Shown here one piece after another: positions 1 to 9,660 of a DNA stretch of 64,000 nucleotides. The DNA is from Blepharisma stoltei. Lineage: Eukaryota; Ciliophora; Heterotrichea; Heterotrichida; Blepharismidae. Position 1 is the first letter of the stretch. Each line of letters opens with the position of its first letter. The DNA lies in the NCBI GenBank assembly GCA_914767885.1, contig CAJZBQ010000014.1:186001-250000 (forward strand), in the 5' to 3' direction. The translations under genes were made by a program, and so were the position numbers. The notes under the pieces are model-generated. The model was not told the DNA's origin, did not search any database, and worked only from the letters and a program-made list of their open reading frames with translations.

Positions 1-468
1 TTTATTTATAAGAAAATTGGTTACAAAGTTAAAAGAAAAATCCATTTGAGGAGAAAAAGAATCCAGCAAGAAAGCATGATGGCTAAAGGCACATTTAAGC
101 CAAAAAGAAAGAATTTAAGTGAGGTAGAAGAAGGGTTCAAGGAGCTTGGAATTGATCCAAGTGGATTAAAAGATGTAGTAGGGGTGAAAAGGAGAAGAAA
201 GCCTTCACCAGAAATAGCGACAAATGTAGAAGACTTTATGGACGTCGAAGAAGGTGACGGCGGAGAAGTGATAAAGAAAAAGCTGAAATTGAAAAATAAA
301 GCTTTGGTCAAGGCGAGAAAACCTGGTGCAATTCAACCTAACCCAAGCAGAAAAGAGCTGAAAATCATTGGAGATGAGGCTACCAAAGCGTTTTATGACC
401 AAAAACCTCAACATATCAAACATTTGTCAGTTGGGAAGAGAGGTATTGGAAAAACTGATAGAAGATAA
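1..468 (+). CDS. C-terminal part of a NOG1-like nucleolar GTPase (5' end outside window)
   Basis: The frame is open from the first base to TAA at 466-468, so this is the 3' end of a gene starting upstream. The visible part is very basic (many K/R), has an acidic patch (VEDFMDVEEGDGGE) and ends in GKRGIGKTDRR. That basic tail resembles the C-terminus of NOG1/GTPBP4, a GTPase of 60S ribosome assembly in the nucleolus. The GTPase domain is not in the window, so the call rests on the tail alone. Another basic nucleolar protein is possible. Confidence 0.5.
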   Translation, partial: FIYKKIGYKVKRKIHLRRKRIQQESMMAKGTFKPKRKNLSEVEEGFKELGIDPSGLKDVVGVKRRRKPSPEIATNVEDFMDVEEGDGGEVIKKKLKLKNKALVKARKPGAIQPNPSRKELKIIGDEATKAFYDQKPQHIKHLSVGKRGIGKTDRR

Positions 469-546
469 ATGGCTTAAGTTTAAGTTCAAAATTTTACAAA
501 ATTCTGATTTTTCTTCTAAATTATATATTTAAGACCAATAATTAGC

Positions 547-1982
547 TTAATCTGAAATTAATTTTTTCTTTAATCGATTTACTTCTTCTTTGAGAAACTC
601 CAATCTTTCCCTATCCAGCCCATATGACTTTGCTAGATAATTTTTTCTTTTATTTTTAATCACATCATACATAGACTCCATACTGAATTCCTGCCTTTTG
701 ACTGCATAAATGCTGACCCCTGTAATAAAGTTCGCTAAGGTTATCAAGTAAGCTTGGGGCTCCATAATGTCCCATGAGTAAAAAACATAAGTGCCTGCAC
801 CTAATAACACAAATAAAATGGCGACGTCATCGACCCGTCCTCTCCCGAACCTGTTTCGAGTTTGAGGACCATGCTGCAGCTTGAGCCCAAACCGAGCAGG
901 AAACGGAGTCTACGGGTACTAGGCATTTGTGTTCCGGTTGGTTTTGCCTCCCTCGCCCGGCAACGAAGGCTTTGTATCTTCCCGATGGACATTTGGGAAA
1001 AAAGGCTTTTTACCCCTAGAGGCCACTAGTGCTGACGACGAAGGCATATTTGGCACCGATACTAGCTAGGGAGTTTATCCTTAGCTGGAACTCTAGTCAC
1101 TCAAGCAGCAGCCGTCAAGTCCCAAACTGCATACTCCAAGGTTCCAAGACAGCATTAAGAACCAGGCTGAAAGCCGGATGACAGCTAACTCTGGTGAAAA
1201 CGCTGACATGCAGAGAGGTTTGCTAGCAGCTAAACGATTCTTCTACGAAGATTCATCACGGGTGAGACGTAAAACCAGGAAGACCCTAATCTTTAATTAA
1301 CGCTAATGTTAATCCTGCACCTATATAAGCAAATTGCATACTGAGAATTCCAAATCCCATCCAAAAAACTCCATTAGTAAACCTTGCTGCTTTTTTATCA
1401 ATTCTTTCGTCTAACTCTAGAAGCTTAATAAGCTCATTGTGATATTCATTTAAATTTTTTTGGATTTCTAAAGGATTTTCAGTTTTTGCTCTGCCTACAG
1501 GTAAGAATTTGTTTAATGCGGCTGCTACAGAGCTTTTATCAGTTTCTTTTGAAGCTAAATTTAGATAGGAGGAGACTGAATGTACGTAGTTTTGAAGTAA
1601 ATGACGGTCTTCTAAGCTTAAATTCAAGTTGTGGAAAAACTCGTTATATACTTAATAAGAATAAATAATTAATAAAGAAGATATTATTAGAACTTATATT
1701 AATTCATATATAAATAGTTTAGTTCTCTGCTGAGTCCGCATGCAGCTCTGGGCTGATTTTAAATGAATGCCCATCCACTTCAATGAAATACGGTTCATGG
1801 AGAATTTCGCTAACTTTAGTAGTCGTGCTTATTTTCACCCCATCAATTGATTTGAATGAAACTTGGTTAAAACCTTTCGCTGCAATGGTATCAGCTACAG
1901 TTTTGATGACCTCTGTACTAGGGAACTCAATTACTATAGGATGGTTAGGAATTGCTAACTTAAAAACGACTTTTTTCAACAT
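547..1982 (-). CDS. MCU: Mitochondrial calcium uniporter pore subunit (MCU), split by two IESs
   Basis: Three in-frame segments join into one MCU-family protein: 1722-1982 (N-terminal domain), 1324-1648 (coiled coil and TM1 with FWMGFGILSMQF) and 547-803 (YSWDIMEP, TM2 and a coiled C-terminal tail). The WDIMEP signature is the selectivity filter of the inner-membrane Ca2+ channel. The spacing from TM1 QF to YSWD is ten residues, as in animal MCU, only when 804-1323 is removed. Removing 1649-1721 joins residues EN to YNEFF. The start is ATG 1980-1982 and the stop TAA 547-549. The N-terminal part is less certain as a classical MCU domain, but it joins in frame. Confidence 0.85.
804..1323 (+). 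mobile_element. SINE-like GC-rich insertion in MCU with 10-bp target duplication (element A)
   Basis: The direct repeat CCTGCACCTA at 794-803 and 1314-1323 flanks about 510 bp of GC-richer DNA with no long ORF and no terminal inverted repeat. It begins shortly after the repeat with AAATAAAATGGCGACG and ends in TTAAT-rich sequence. Deleting one repeat copy plus the insert restores the MCU frame. The long, non-TA duplication suggests retroposition (inference). Confidence 0.75.
1649..1721. other. TA-bounded IES, 73 bp, in MCU
   Basis: AT-rich segment with in-frame stops. TA at 1647-1648 and 1720-1721 bound it; keeping one TA joins codons for EN and YNEFF in frame. Confidence 0.8.
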
Positions 1983-2140
1983 TTGAGCTTTTTTTATTAT
2001 GCATTAATGCTTAAATTTGCTTTTCTTATTGACCAAAAAAAGGCTGCTTTGTTAAAATAATAAATTATTATTCAAAATTTTAATTATAAATATTTATTGA
2101 GTTTTATTTCTAATAAAATTCTAGCTAAAATTTGATTTTA

Positions 2141-4454
2141 TTAATAAGGTCTATAGTATCTTTCTTCTCTTGATGGACGTTTATCATTTGTTGATGAAGA
2201 GCTTTTAGACTCCACTTCTGCTTCAGCAACAGTTGCATTTCGGTCAATTCTCCATGAAATAATTGATGAATCCTCTGAGCCTGTCACTATTGTGCCGTCA
2301 TATAGTGTGGCAGCTGCTCTAACTGCTTGTGTGTGGCCAACTCCTGGGTAGCATATTTTTGGGTTCCTTATGCTAGAAGCCCATAATCCTCCTCCTACTT
2401 GTATCTTACTCATGACTTCCAATCAAAATTGATTTGTCAGGGCCAAATCCTGCAGGGCCTATAAAAAAGTTGGGGTTATAAATTAAATTAAACGAATAAA
2501 CTGGCCATAAGTTGGCAAACCCACTAGTCTTTGCCTTGTATCGGCTCCAAAAGAGTATAGCAATTGCCCGAGGATGGCGCTATCTTGCGCCATCCTCGGG
2601 CAATTCAAAAAATGACCCCACACGGGAATCTAATCCACGTGTGGGGCCATTTTTGGTACGTGTAAGTCTATGTATTACACATACCAAAAATGGCCCCACA
2701 CGTGGGTTCAGTTCCCGTGTGGGGCCGGTTTTTTGAATTGCCCGAGGATGGCGCAAAATAGCGCCATCCTCGGGCAATTTCTATAGCTTCCATAGGCCTC
2801 TGAGTTCAAATGAGAAAATGAGAAGCCGCCATCTTGAATTTCCGCCCTGAAACAACTGACCAGGGGATCAACTCTTTGGCCAGAGCAAACCATCTGAAGA
2901 GTGCCCTGCGAGTCCCGACAAGGAGGACCATGCGGCAGGTAAAACCTGTTTAGCCTATCTGGCAGCAACAGGAAAACCTTCAGATGAGGAACATCCCCAA
3001 GCCTGAAGGCATACTTCAAAAGGGACAGAGGTTCTGCTTTCAGATTATGAGGATGGGTCCTACTCGCTCCATAGGGAGTGCGCCTTGGATTCTAATTTCC
3101 ATCAGCGCCACTATTTTATTTCTAGCTGGGGTTAGGGTTGTCCATTTGAAAATCAGATATAGGGAGTTTTTGGACAACTTCAGGTGGAATCTCATTATTA
3201 TCTGCATGTGGATTGTATTCCACATATCTGCTCATGGTCACACAATATACATTATTATCCACAAACCCTACCTTTAGTCCTGGCTCTTCTAAATTAAGCA
3301 ATGTATAATCATCATCTTCTTCAGCTTCTATATTAATGATAGACATTAAGCTATCATCACTACAAGTGACCATAATATTAGAATATTCTTTTATATATAA
3401 ATTATAATAAATAAATTTTATTTTTTAATTTTTTTTATAATTAATTATAATAGTATAGTAAGGCGAAAGCTTTATAGAGGACACATCACTTTTGTCAGCA
3501 TGAATATCTTGGTAATGCTTTTTTAATTGGAAATTCCTTATATCCCAGACTTTCATTCCTTGATTGCTGCCGCTTATATACAAATTAAAAGGCGTGGAAA
3601 GCCAATCCACTCTCTTAACACCTGCAGCTGGGAAGCCAGTAAGATTCCTCCTGGTCAATTGGGAGTATAGAGGTTTCCTCTATATAGCGCTAAAAGCGCA
3701 GACATTTTCCCAGGAGCTTTCCAAGTTCGTCGGACCAAATCGCTTTTTGGTCCGACCAAGGCATTGATTTGGTGCAACCTACCGATAAATTCCGATCAGA
3801 ATTTATCGGCCTTACAGCGCCAAACATAGGAAACTTCTATATCACCCAGTGCGATACTAGGGGTTGTATCCTGGGCTGCGAATATTCATCTTGGCCGACA
3901 GGTGACCAGAAAATTCGATTTTTCGAATTTTCCAGAAACCATGTTGACATAAGGCAAATTTTCCTACTACCGGGGAGCGTGTGCAGGCACATACCCATAG
4001 GAGCGAACACTTTGAAGGTCGTTACTATTGTTCGCAAGGAGGAGAGTGGAGTATTAGGAAGGGAATAAGGATCTTCGGATCCCACAGGGAGTGATTTCTA
4101 ACGTTAAAGGTTGCTACCACTGGCGAGATTGTATCCAGATGAATCAATGCAAAACCATTCGTCACGGGTTTGGATTTTATGGACTTCAGTTGAGTTTCTG
4201 ATGTCAATTATGCCTATTGCACCAGCCCGATCGCACCAAGTAATTGTATTTTCGTCAATTAAAGAAATTTCAGATAGAGTTTGTGTGGTGTTTGCGTGAA
4301 GGACTTGGAGAGTGTTGAGACCAGATGCATTGAAAATGTGAATTGTGTTTGAATGGCTGAAGCCTGCAGCAAGAAGACCGAAGTTGAGGCGAAGGTCAAC
4401 ACAGTAGTCTTCTCCTGATGCTGGCTTGATAAATCCTTGAAGTGTAAGAGCCAT
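2141..4454 (-). CDS. WD40-repeat protein, WDR89-like, split by three IESs
   Basis: Four segments join: 4107-4454, 3456-3667, 3135-3380 and 2141-2478. The product has several WD40 blades, for example ISGSNQGMKVWDIR and, near the C-terminus, HTQAVRAAATLYDG followed by TGSEDSSIISWRI. The order and C-terminal blade resemble WDR89, a poorly characterised single-propeller protein. Three deletions (3668-4106, 3381-3455, 2479-3134) each restore the frame. One problem remains near 2400-2415: the reading SILIGSHE and the downstream GGLWASS are one base out of phase. A 15-nt GTAAG...TAG is there but does not fix the phase, so an unusual intron or an assembly error is likely. The call as WDR89 is moderate. 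Confidence 0.7.
2479..3134 (-). mobile_element. SINE-like insertion in WD40 gene with 8-bp duplication (element F), carrying a nested palindromic element
   Basis: TGGGGTTA at 2471-2478 and 3127-3134 flanks the insert. Read on the minus strand it starts AAATAAAATAGTGGCG and ends in a TTTAA-repeat tail, like elements A and C. Removing it rejoins NPNFFIGP in frame. A palindromic block at 2557-2788 is nested inside. Confidence 0.7.
2557..2788. repeat. Nested multi-palindrome MITE
   Basis: Each end is itself a hairpin around GCCCGAGGATGGCGC and its complement. The two ends are also inverted copies of each other, and inside lies a second pair of arms around CCCCACACGTG. The result is at least three stacked perfect or near-perfect stems in 230 bp. 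Confidence 0.75.
3381..3455. other. TA-bounded IES, 75 bp, in WD40 gene
   Basis: Very AT-rich. TA at 3379-3380 and 3454-3455; removal joins SPYY to NIMVTCSDD in frame. Confidence 0.8.
3668..4106. other. TA-bounded IES, 439 bp, made of consecutive hairpins
   Basis: TA at 3666-3667 and 4105-4106; removal joins ASGSNLY to SQLTRRN in frame. The left end (TATAGAGGTTTCCTC) matches the terminal mini-hairpin family seen in the kinesin and NFS1 IESs. The interior holds a run of short stems, such as GATAAATTC/GAATTTATC and TTGGTCCGACCAA near 3735-3765. Confidence 0.7.
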
Positions 4455-4709
4455 TTATAATGATAAAACTCAATATATTGCCTTGATTAAAGTTTAATAA
4501 AACGTAATTAATTAAACACCTCTGATTTATAAGACAAATAACCTTATGTTTATATTATTGCTATCTATTTAACTAATATAAATTAATAAATTTAAGCATT
4601 TATTTAATTATTATTACCAAAACTTAGCCCATATAATTACAAATGCCTACCTTTTATAATCCTTTGTAAAAGAAATTAAAGCAAACTTAACAGCTTTTGA
4701 TTATTAAGT

Positions 4710-6898
4710 ATGGAAACAAATGTAAAAGTAGCGTTAAGAGTAAGACCTAAATCCCATGAAGAATATCTTCAAGGCGACGCAGTATATTGTGACGAAGATC
4801 GAGTAAGAGTCCATGATGGAGAAAAGTTCCATGAGTCTACTTATCATCATGTTTTTGATCAAAACTCAACCCAAGAAAACGTATATGAGTTCGTCGAAGA
4901 TATTATTGAAAGTGCAAAGCATGGCTATAGCTGCACAATTTTTTATAATAACAAAATTTTTCTATAGGAGTTTTTCCCTATATGGCCCGATAAGGGTCGT
5001 GGGTTCTCCATGGAATCCCTCTGCTGGTTGAACCAACCAGTGAATTGGTCAAATCAACGCAATGAGTTGTTTTGACCAACAGAGGGATTCCACGGAGAAC
5101 CCACGGCACTTATCGGGCCATATAGGGAAAACTCATATACTTATGTTTTTTAGAAAAAAAATAAAAATATTTTTTAATACAATTTTTACATATGGGCAAA
5201 CTGGCTCAGGGAAAACATATACAATGTTTGGCCCTGGCTGGGAAATTGGACTCATCCCAGATTACTCGCAATACGGTATAATCCCACGAAGTGTAAATAC
5301 CATTTTCAGAGGTCAAGATTCTCAGTCCACAATTGTATGCAGCTTAATACAAATTTATAACGAAAAATTGTATGATTTACTCCAAGATGATAGGATGGAA
5401 AAACCATTGAGAATCCGAATGGATCAAACCTTTGGGGTTTATGTGGAAGGGCTAAGTGAATATGTAGTCCAAACAGTTGATGACTGTATTGCTATAATAA
5501 GAAAAGCAGAAACAAACCGTGCTGTAAGAAATATACTTATTTAAATTAAATTAATTTTTTTGGCTTAATCAAATTTGACATTAAATTATTTCTGAATAAT
5601 AGTCTAAATTCAGCCTAGCAAAGTATACGAAAATGAATGCAATGAGTAGCAGATCCCACATGATTTTTCAAATCGTGCTAGAAACTGACAAAGTGGACCG
5701 AGACGGCAAAATCAAGCGATCAAAAATCAATATGTGCGATCTTGCAGGCTCAGAAAGAATTGACAAAATGAGAGGGACTAATAAATCACATCTCAGCGAA
5801 TTGACAAATATCAATAAATCTCTTTCTGTGCTCGGCATCATTATTTCAGAATTAGCTAAAGGGAAAACTAAAAGATCCTTTATTCCTTTCAGGAACTCCC
5901 AGCTTACATATCTGCTTAAAGATTCATTAGGCGGCCACACGAGAACTTGTCTTATAGCTACAGTTTCTCCAACCTATGATACAGTTCAAGACACTCTTCA
6001 AACCCTTAAATTCGCAAGCAAAGCCAAAGAAATCAGTGTAAACGCTAAAACCAATGAAATTTCAGCTACAGACGATAAACTGGTCCAAAGACTGCAAAGA
6101 GAAATAAAATATTTAAGGGACATTTTACATATAAAACAAACTGGAGGAGGGGTAAAAGAGCTTCATCAGAAATTAATGATACTCCAAGAGGAAAACGAAA
6201 AACTGAAAGAAATGACTCAGAATTTGACAATTCATGATGTAGAAATTCTGAAGCAAGAAAATAAAACTATGAAATTACAGCTACAGCAGCTGACTGGGAA
6301 TAATTTTTTTACTTTACCTCCTGAAGAGCCTGCGAAGCAGGCTCCTAATGATGAAATCGACAAGTTTACGGAACGCTACCATTCAGAGCACAGAGCCTCT
6401 AGTCATAACTCTTCTGCTTCTTTAAAAACTTCAAGAACTCTTGGTACAACTCAGCTCACAAAAGAAATAGAAGTCCGTGTAAGAGGTAGAAACAGCTCAG
6501 TAGGAAAACGAGTCACAAATGTCCTCAAAACTTTTGACGAAGAAGAAAAAGAAAAGCAGCAAAGACAAGAAAACGTCAAAAAAATGAGCCGAATGAAAAC
6601 ATTAGAACAAATTGAAAGTTTTAAGCTTGCCAAAGCAAAAGCTGCTATCCAAAAGCTTCAAGAAGAGAAATATAGAGTAAAATTGATTATGGGGAGAACC
6701 CAAGACCAAAGACAATGGTCAGAAATGAACGTAAAAAATCTCTCTGATTTTGAAGAAGCTAGAAAACGAATAGAAAGAGCAGAATTGGAAAAGCAAAAAG
6801 CTCTGATGGAATTGCATAAAGTAAGGTCTAAAAGAACGCAAGCAGTGTCACTAAGTCCATTTAGAAATGATCAAGGAAACGGAGTCCTGAAAAAGTAA
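4710..6898 (+). CDS. N-terminal-motor kinesin, split by two IESs
   Basis: Segments 4710-4943, 5188-5533 and 5628-6898 join into a kinesin. The motor begins at residue 1 (VKVALRVRP), followed by P-loop TYGQTGSGKTYTMFG, switch I MNAMSSRSH and switch II DLAGSE, then neck sequence and long coiled coil rich in K, E and Q. It would be an ATP-driven microtubule motor; the subfamily cannot be fixed from the motor alone. IES 4944-5187 interrupts just before the P-loop and IES 5534-5627 just before switch I, so no motor is encoded without elimination. The start ATG 4710 places the motor at the extreme N-terminus, as in kinesin-7-like proteins. Confidence 0.9.
4944..5187. mobile_element. IES with palindromic MITE in the kinesin motor; 9-bp direct repeat, not TA
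   Basis: ACAATTTTT ends at 4943 and again at 5187. Merging at this repeat gives CTIFTYGQTGSGKT; cutting at TA would shift the frame. Inside, arms at about 4964-5030 and 5080-5142 form a long palindrome starting with a mini-hairpin (TATAGGAGTTTTTCC). AT-rich flanks separate it from the IES ends, so the MITE probably entered an older IES. Confidence 0.75.
5534..5627. other. TA-bounded IES, 94 bp, in kinesin
   Basis: TA at 5532-5533 and 5626-5627. Removal gives NRAVRNTKMNAMSSRSH, the conserved switch I context. Confidence 0.85.
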
Positions 6899-6983
6899 TT
6901 ATATTGATAATGTAATAGTAGCTGCAGGAGGCTTAAATTTTTTACATAATTAATTTTCAGAGAAATAGTGTGATATAAAGAAG

Positions 6984-7966
6984 TTAGTTAGTTGGGATAT
7001 CCAAGTTATATTTTTGCACAATGTCTTTGAGCATCTTCGATTTGATAACAACAGGCTGGATTTCTTCTTCTGCTTTGCTTTCTTCTTTAATTCCTTCTAC
7101 TAAAATTTTATTTTCCAATAATTATTTTTTAAAAAATATTTTTTCTATAATTTATTTAAAAATAATTATTTTTTCAAAAAAAATATTTTTTCTATAATTT
7201 ATTTACAAAATAATTATTTTTTAATATAATGAGTAAGTTTTCTATTCAATTTTCTATTTCTAAACAGCGCGCTTTCCATGCCTTTTATTTTGTTTTGTAA
7301 AGCATTTAGCCCATCTACAGTAATCAAAAGTTTTGGATTCAGCACAATGTCATTAAGTATGACTTCTTCAGTAGACAAAACTTTAAAGCCTTTAATATTC
7401 CTACTCGCAAACACAAAACCAGCAGGCAGCTCCGGCCCATGCAGCAATATAACTCTTTCTCCAAACAGCTTTGGATATGGAGCTACCTCTTTAGTTTTTT
7501 CAGCCTCCTTCAAAATGTTATCCACAAATGTAATATTCCCTTCTGCCAACCTAGCTGATAAAAGGCACTTTAACGCTAAAAGCTTTACCTTACTGTTCAT
7601 AACAAATGAATGATCTCTTGGAACTGGCCCATGAGATTTGGCACCACCTTGAAAAAGATTTGCCTGCAGTTTACCCACTCTAGCTCTACCAGACTTTTTT
7701 TGACCTCTGATTTTTGCCCCTGGCCCTGCCATTTCTCCAACTCTTCTTGATCTGTGTGTGGTCTGCCAATTCAAGCACCGATAATAATGAAAAACATTAT
7801 GAATGATATCTCTTCTTACAGGGACATTGAAAATTGTAGGGTCTAACGTGACTGTTTGCTTAGTCGGCTGAGCAGTCTTGAAAAATACCACTGGGAACGT
7901 CAATGAAGCCTCTGTTCCTAAAGCTGGGAGCGCCCATGTTGAAAAGCACCTAAATCTTACCAACAT
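6984..7966 (-). CDS. Mitochondrial ribosomal protein uL4m
   Basis: Residues 1-250 from ATG 7964-7966 match the L4 family: RSRRVGEMAGPGAKIRGQKK is the conserved loop that reaches into the ribosome, followed by the globular part with HGPVPRDHS. The N-terminus (MLVRFRCFSTW) looks like a mitochondrial targeting peptide. After an AT-rich interruption at about 7110-7220, an open frame ending EIQPVVIKSK...YNLDIPTN with TAA 6984-6986 is the probable C-terminus. The exact junction is not resolved because the interruption contains a tandem repeat and no TA pair gives the right phase. Its start codon is only 12 bp from that of the divergent gene. Confidence 0.85.
7110..7222. other. AT-rich tandem-repeat insertion near the 3' end of uL4m
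   Basis: Two near-identical copies of an AT-rich unit of about 45 bp (AATAATTATTTTTT...TCTATAATTTATTT) lie between the main uL4m frame and its likely C-terminal segment. It is probably an IES, but its edges cannot be placed. Confidence 0.45.
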
Positions 7967-7978
7967 TTATAAAGAATT

Positions 7979-9065
7979 ATGGGGATTGAAGAGTCACAGG
8001 TGTTTTGGGTTTTTTTAATACTGCATATAGTAGGAATCCTGCTTGCTATATGAAGTACTACTAGAAGGACCAAAAGAGTAGGGGTTGATGGCCATGTGAA
8101 AAGAAGGACTATTAGGATGGACACTATCGCTATTTGCAGATTTTTGAACTTTACCACCTAAGTGTGGAATTTTTTCCGCGTGTGAAAAGAGGATTCCACA
8201 TGTGAAATCAAAAGGGCTCCACACGTGAAAAACACCTTTTCATACGCGGAAAAAAATCCACACTTAGGTGGTAAAGTTCAAAAATCTGCAAATAACGATA
8301 TAAATTTAGCGAAAATTTCAGGAAAAAGGAAAAAAAAGAAAGCCACTGTCCAAGAAATTCATAGAAATTATTTTTACGTGTATTACCTTGCATTGAAAGT
8401 ATATTATTAATTAGCAATGCCATGCGTTATTTGAAATATTTTTTAGAGAGCTAGAAGGCAAAGAAAGAGCTCATGTATGCATTGCCTATTTTATTAACTT
8501 GCTAGGGGTGCTAGGAATCTCAGGGGCGTTTATAAAGGCTGAACTTAATTATTTTATTGTGGATTTAGCTAAAAATGCTGAAATTTAGCATTAAAATTAA
8601 TAAAAAAAAATAATAAAAAAAATTTTTATTGCAGGAGGAGTTTCAATGATTTTGGCAAGATTGATGCATGCGTTATACTTTAGTCTCCAGAAAAAAGAAA
8701 AGCCACTGAAAGTTAGATATAATACAGATGATGAAATGGCGAAACAAATTGAAACAGTTGTAGTTCAGAGATTAATAAGGCATAGAGAAACTAAAGAAAA
8801 ATTAGGCTATATGCTGATGATTCTTTATTATGTGGGGAATTTTTATTATTGTATTGATTTTCTTGTAAGTCTGAATAGTGATCAGAAATGGACATGATTT
8901 TTGTGTGTTGTTATGGGGTTTGTTTTTGACACTTTTGTGATTGAATTTGTGAGGATTGGGGCGCAGCTGTGTGCACTGATTATTTTAAGCAGAGGTGATA
9001 TGAGTAATTTAGAGCCTTTGTTGTTGTTTATTTTGACTGAACAATTTATTAATTTATTCGAATAG
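7979..9065 (+). CDS. Multi-pass membrane protein of unknown function, with two IESs and a 16-nt intron
   Basis: ATG 7979 opens a protein with a hydrophobic segment at residues 9-24 (FWVFLILHIVGILLAIW) followed by a basic stretch. The frame continues only after removing 8127-8300, a 16-nt intron at 8399-8414 and the 57-bp IES 8572-8628. It then shows at least three more hydrophobic segments, around 8500-8560, 8810-8870 and 8895-8990. It ends at TAG 9063-9065, and one TGA near 8896 is read as Trp. I do not recognise the family. It shares a 12-bp divergent start region with uL4m. Confidence 0.7.
8127..8300. mobile_element. Palindromic MITE forming a TA-bounded IES, 174 bp
   Basis: Arms of about 60 bp (TCGCTATTTGCAGATTTTTG at the left, its near-complement at the right) with GTGTGGA-rich centres. 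TA at 8125-8126 and 8299-8300. Removal joins MDT to INLAKISGK in frame. Confidence 0.8.
8399..8414 (+). other. 16-nt intron
   Basis: GTATATTATTAATTAG. It removes stops in the phase and joins YLALK to QCHALFEIFF. Confidence 0.75.
8572..8628. other. TA-bounded IES, 57 bp
   Basis: TA at 8570-8571 and 8627-8628. Removal joins VDLA to IAGGVSM in frame. Almost pure A/T. Confidence 0.75.
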
Positions 9066-9170
9066 ATTATGGGAATCGTTATGCTATTTATTTTTCATAA
9101 AAATAGTTTATTTACATTTATGATAAAAATTATAATTAATTTACAAAAGATTTGTATATATATTAAAATG

Positions 9171-9655
9171 GCATGGCGAATCAACCAACCCTCTTAACTT
9201 TTGTAGCTAGCATCCTACAGGGTGCCAGGGACCCCAAGGAAGGAATATTGTGTATCCGACAACTTTTCTTGGGCTGGGGAAGGGCAATGTCAGGGTGGCT
9301 GACCTCTGGCTTTATTCCAATGCTAGGTTTTTGCCTCAGAGGGAGATGGATCTGAAATTTGGAGCTTGGTTTTGCAACAGAATTAATGGCGTTTGCCTTG
9401 AGCAGTCGGGGGCTATTCCACTGTGTGAAACACCTTAGACAACGGGTTTGAGAGTCGACAAGAAAATTCAACCATTTGAAATTTTAAATGGCAGACAACC
9501 TTGTAGATTTACATAACGGTAACGCGAATCACTCAACTACTGGGTGAAGTGCACACCCTCGTCAGGCAGGATCAACCTTTTTAAGAACAATCGAAGCGAG
9601 TGATATGGGTAGAGATAGTCCACATGGAAATGCAGCAGGCTTCTCTATAAGTCTT
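9171..9655 (+). repeat. GC-rich intergenic element, SINE-like (element D)
   Basis: Starts ATTAAAATGGCATGGCG and runs about 480 bp at markedly higher GC than its surroundings, ending in a TTAATAAC tail at the 3' end of the next gene. No coding potential is visible and no clear target duplication was found. It is grouped with A, B, C and F by the 5' ATAAAATGGC motif. The stretch 9066-9170 before it is plain AT-rich spacer. Confidence 0.45.
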
Positions 9656-9660
9656 AATAA

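Noticed and set aside
2393-2407. 15-nt GTAAGATACAAGTAG as an intron in the WD40 gene
   Set aside because: Perfect intron shape, but removing 15 nt keeps the wrong phase for the final blade; left unresolved.
2512-2777. Overlapping open frames on both strands with repeated GPTR...RVGP phrases
   Set aside because: They are translations of the palindromic MITE arms, not proteins.
3769-4068. A 99-codon plus-strand frame
   Set aside because: Lies wholly in an IES that interrupts the WD40 gene; no similarity or codon pattern of a gene.
5668-5940. 90-codon minus-strand frame opposite the kinesin motor
   Set aside because: Shadow of the conserved motor-coding strand.
9173-9471. Opposing frames of 60-96 codons
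   Set aside because: Fall in GC-rich element D; overlapping frames on both strands without motifs.
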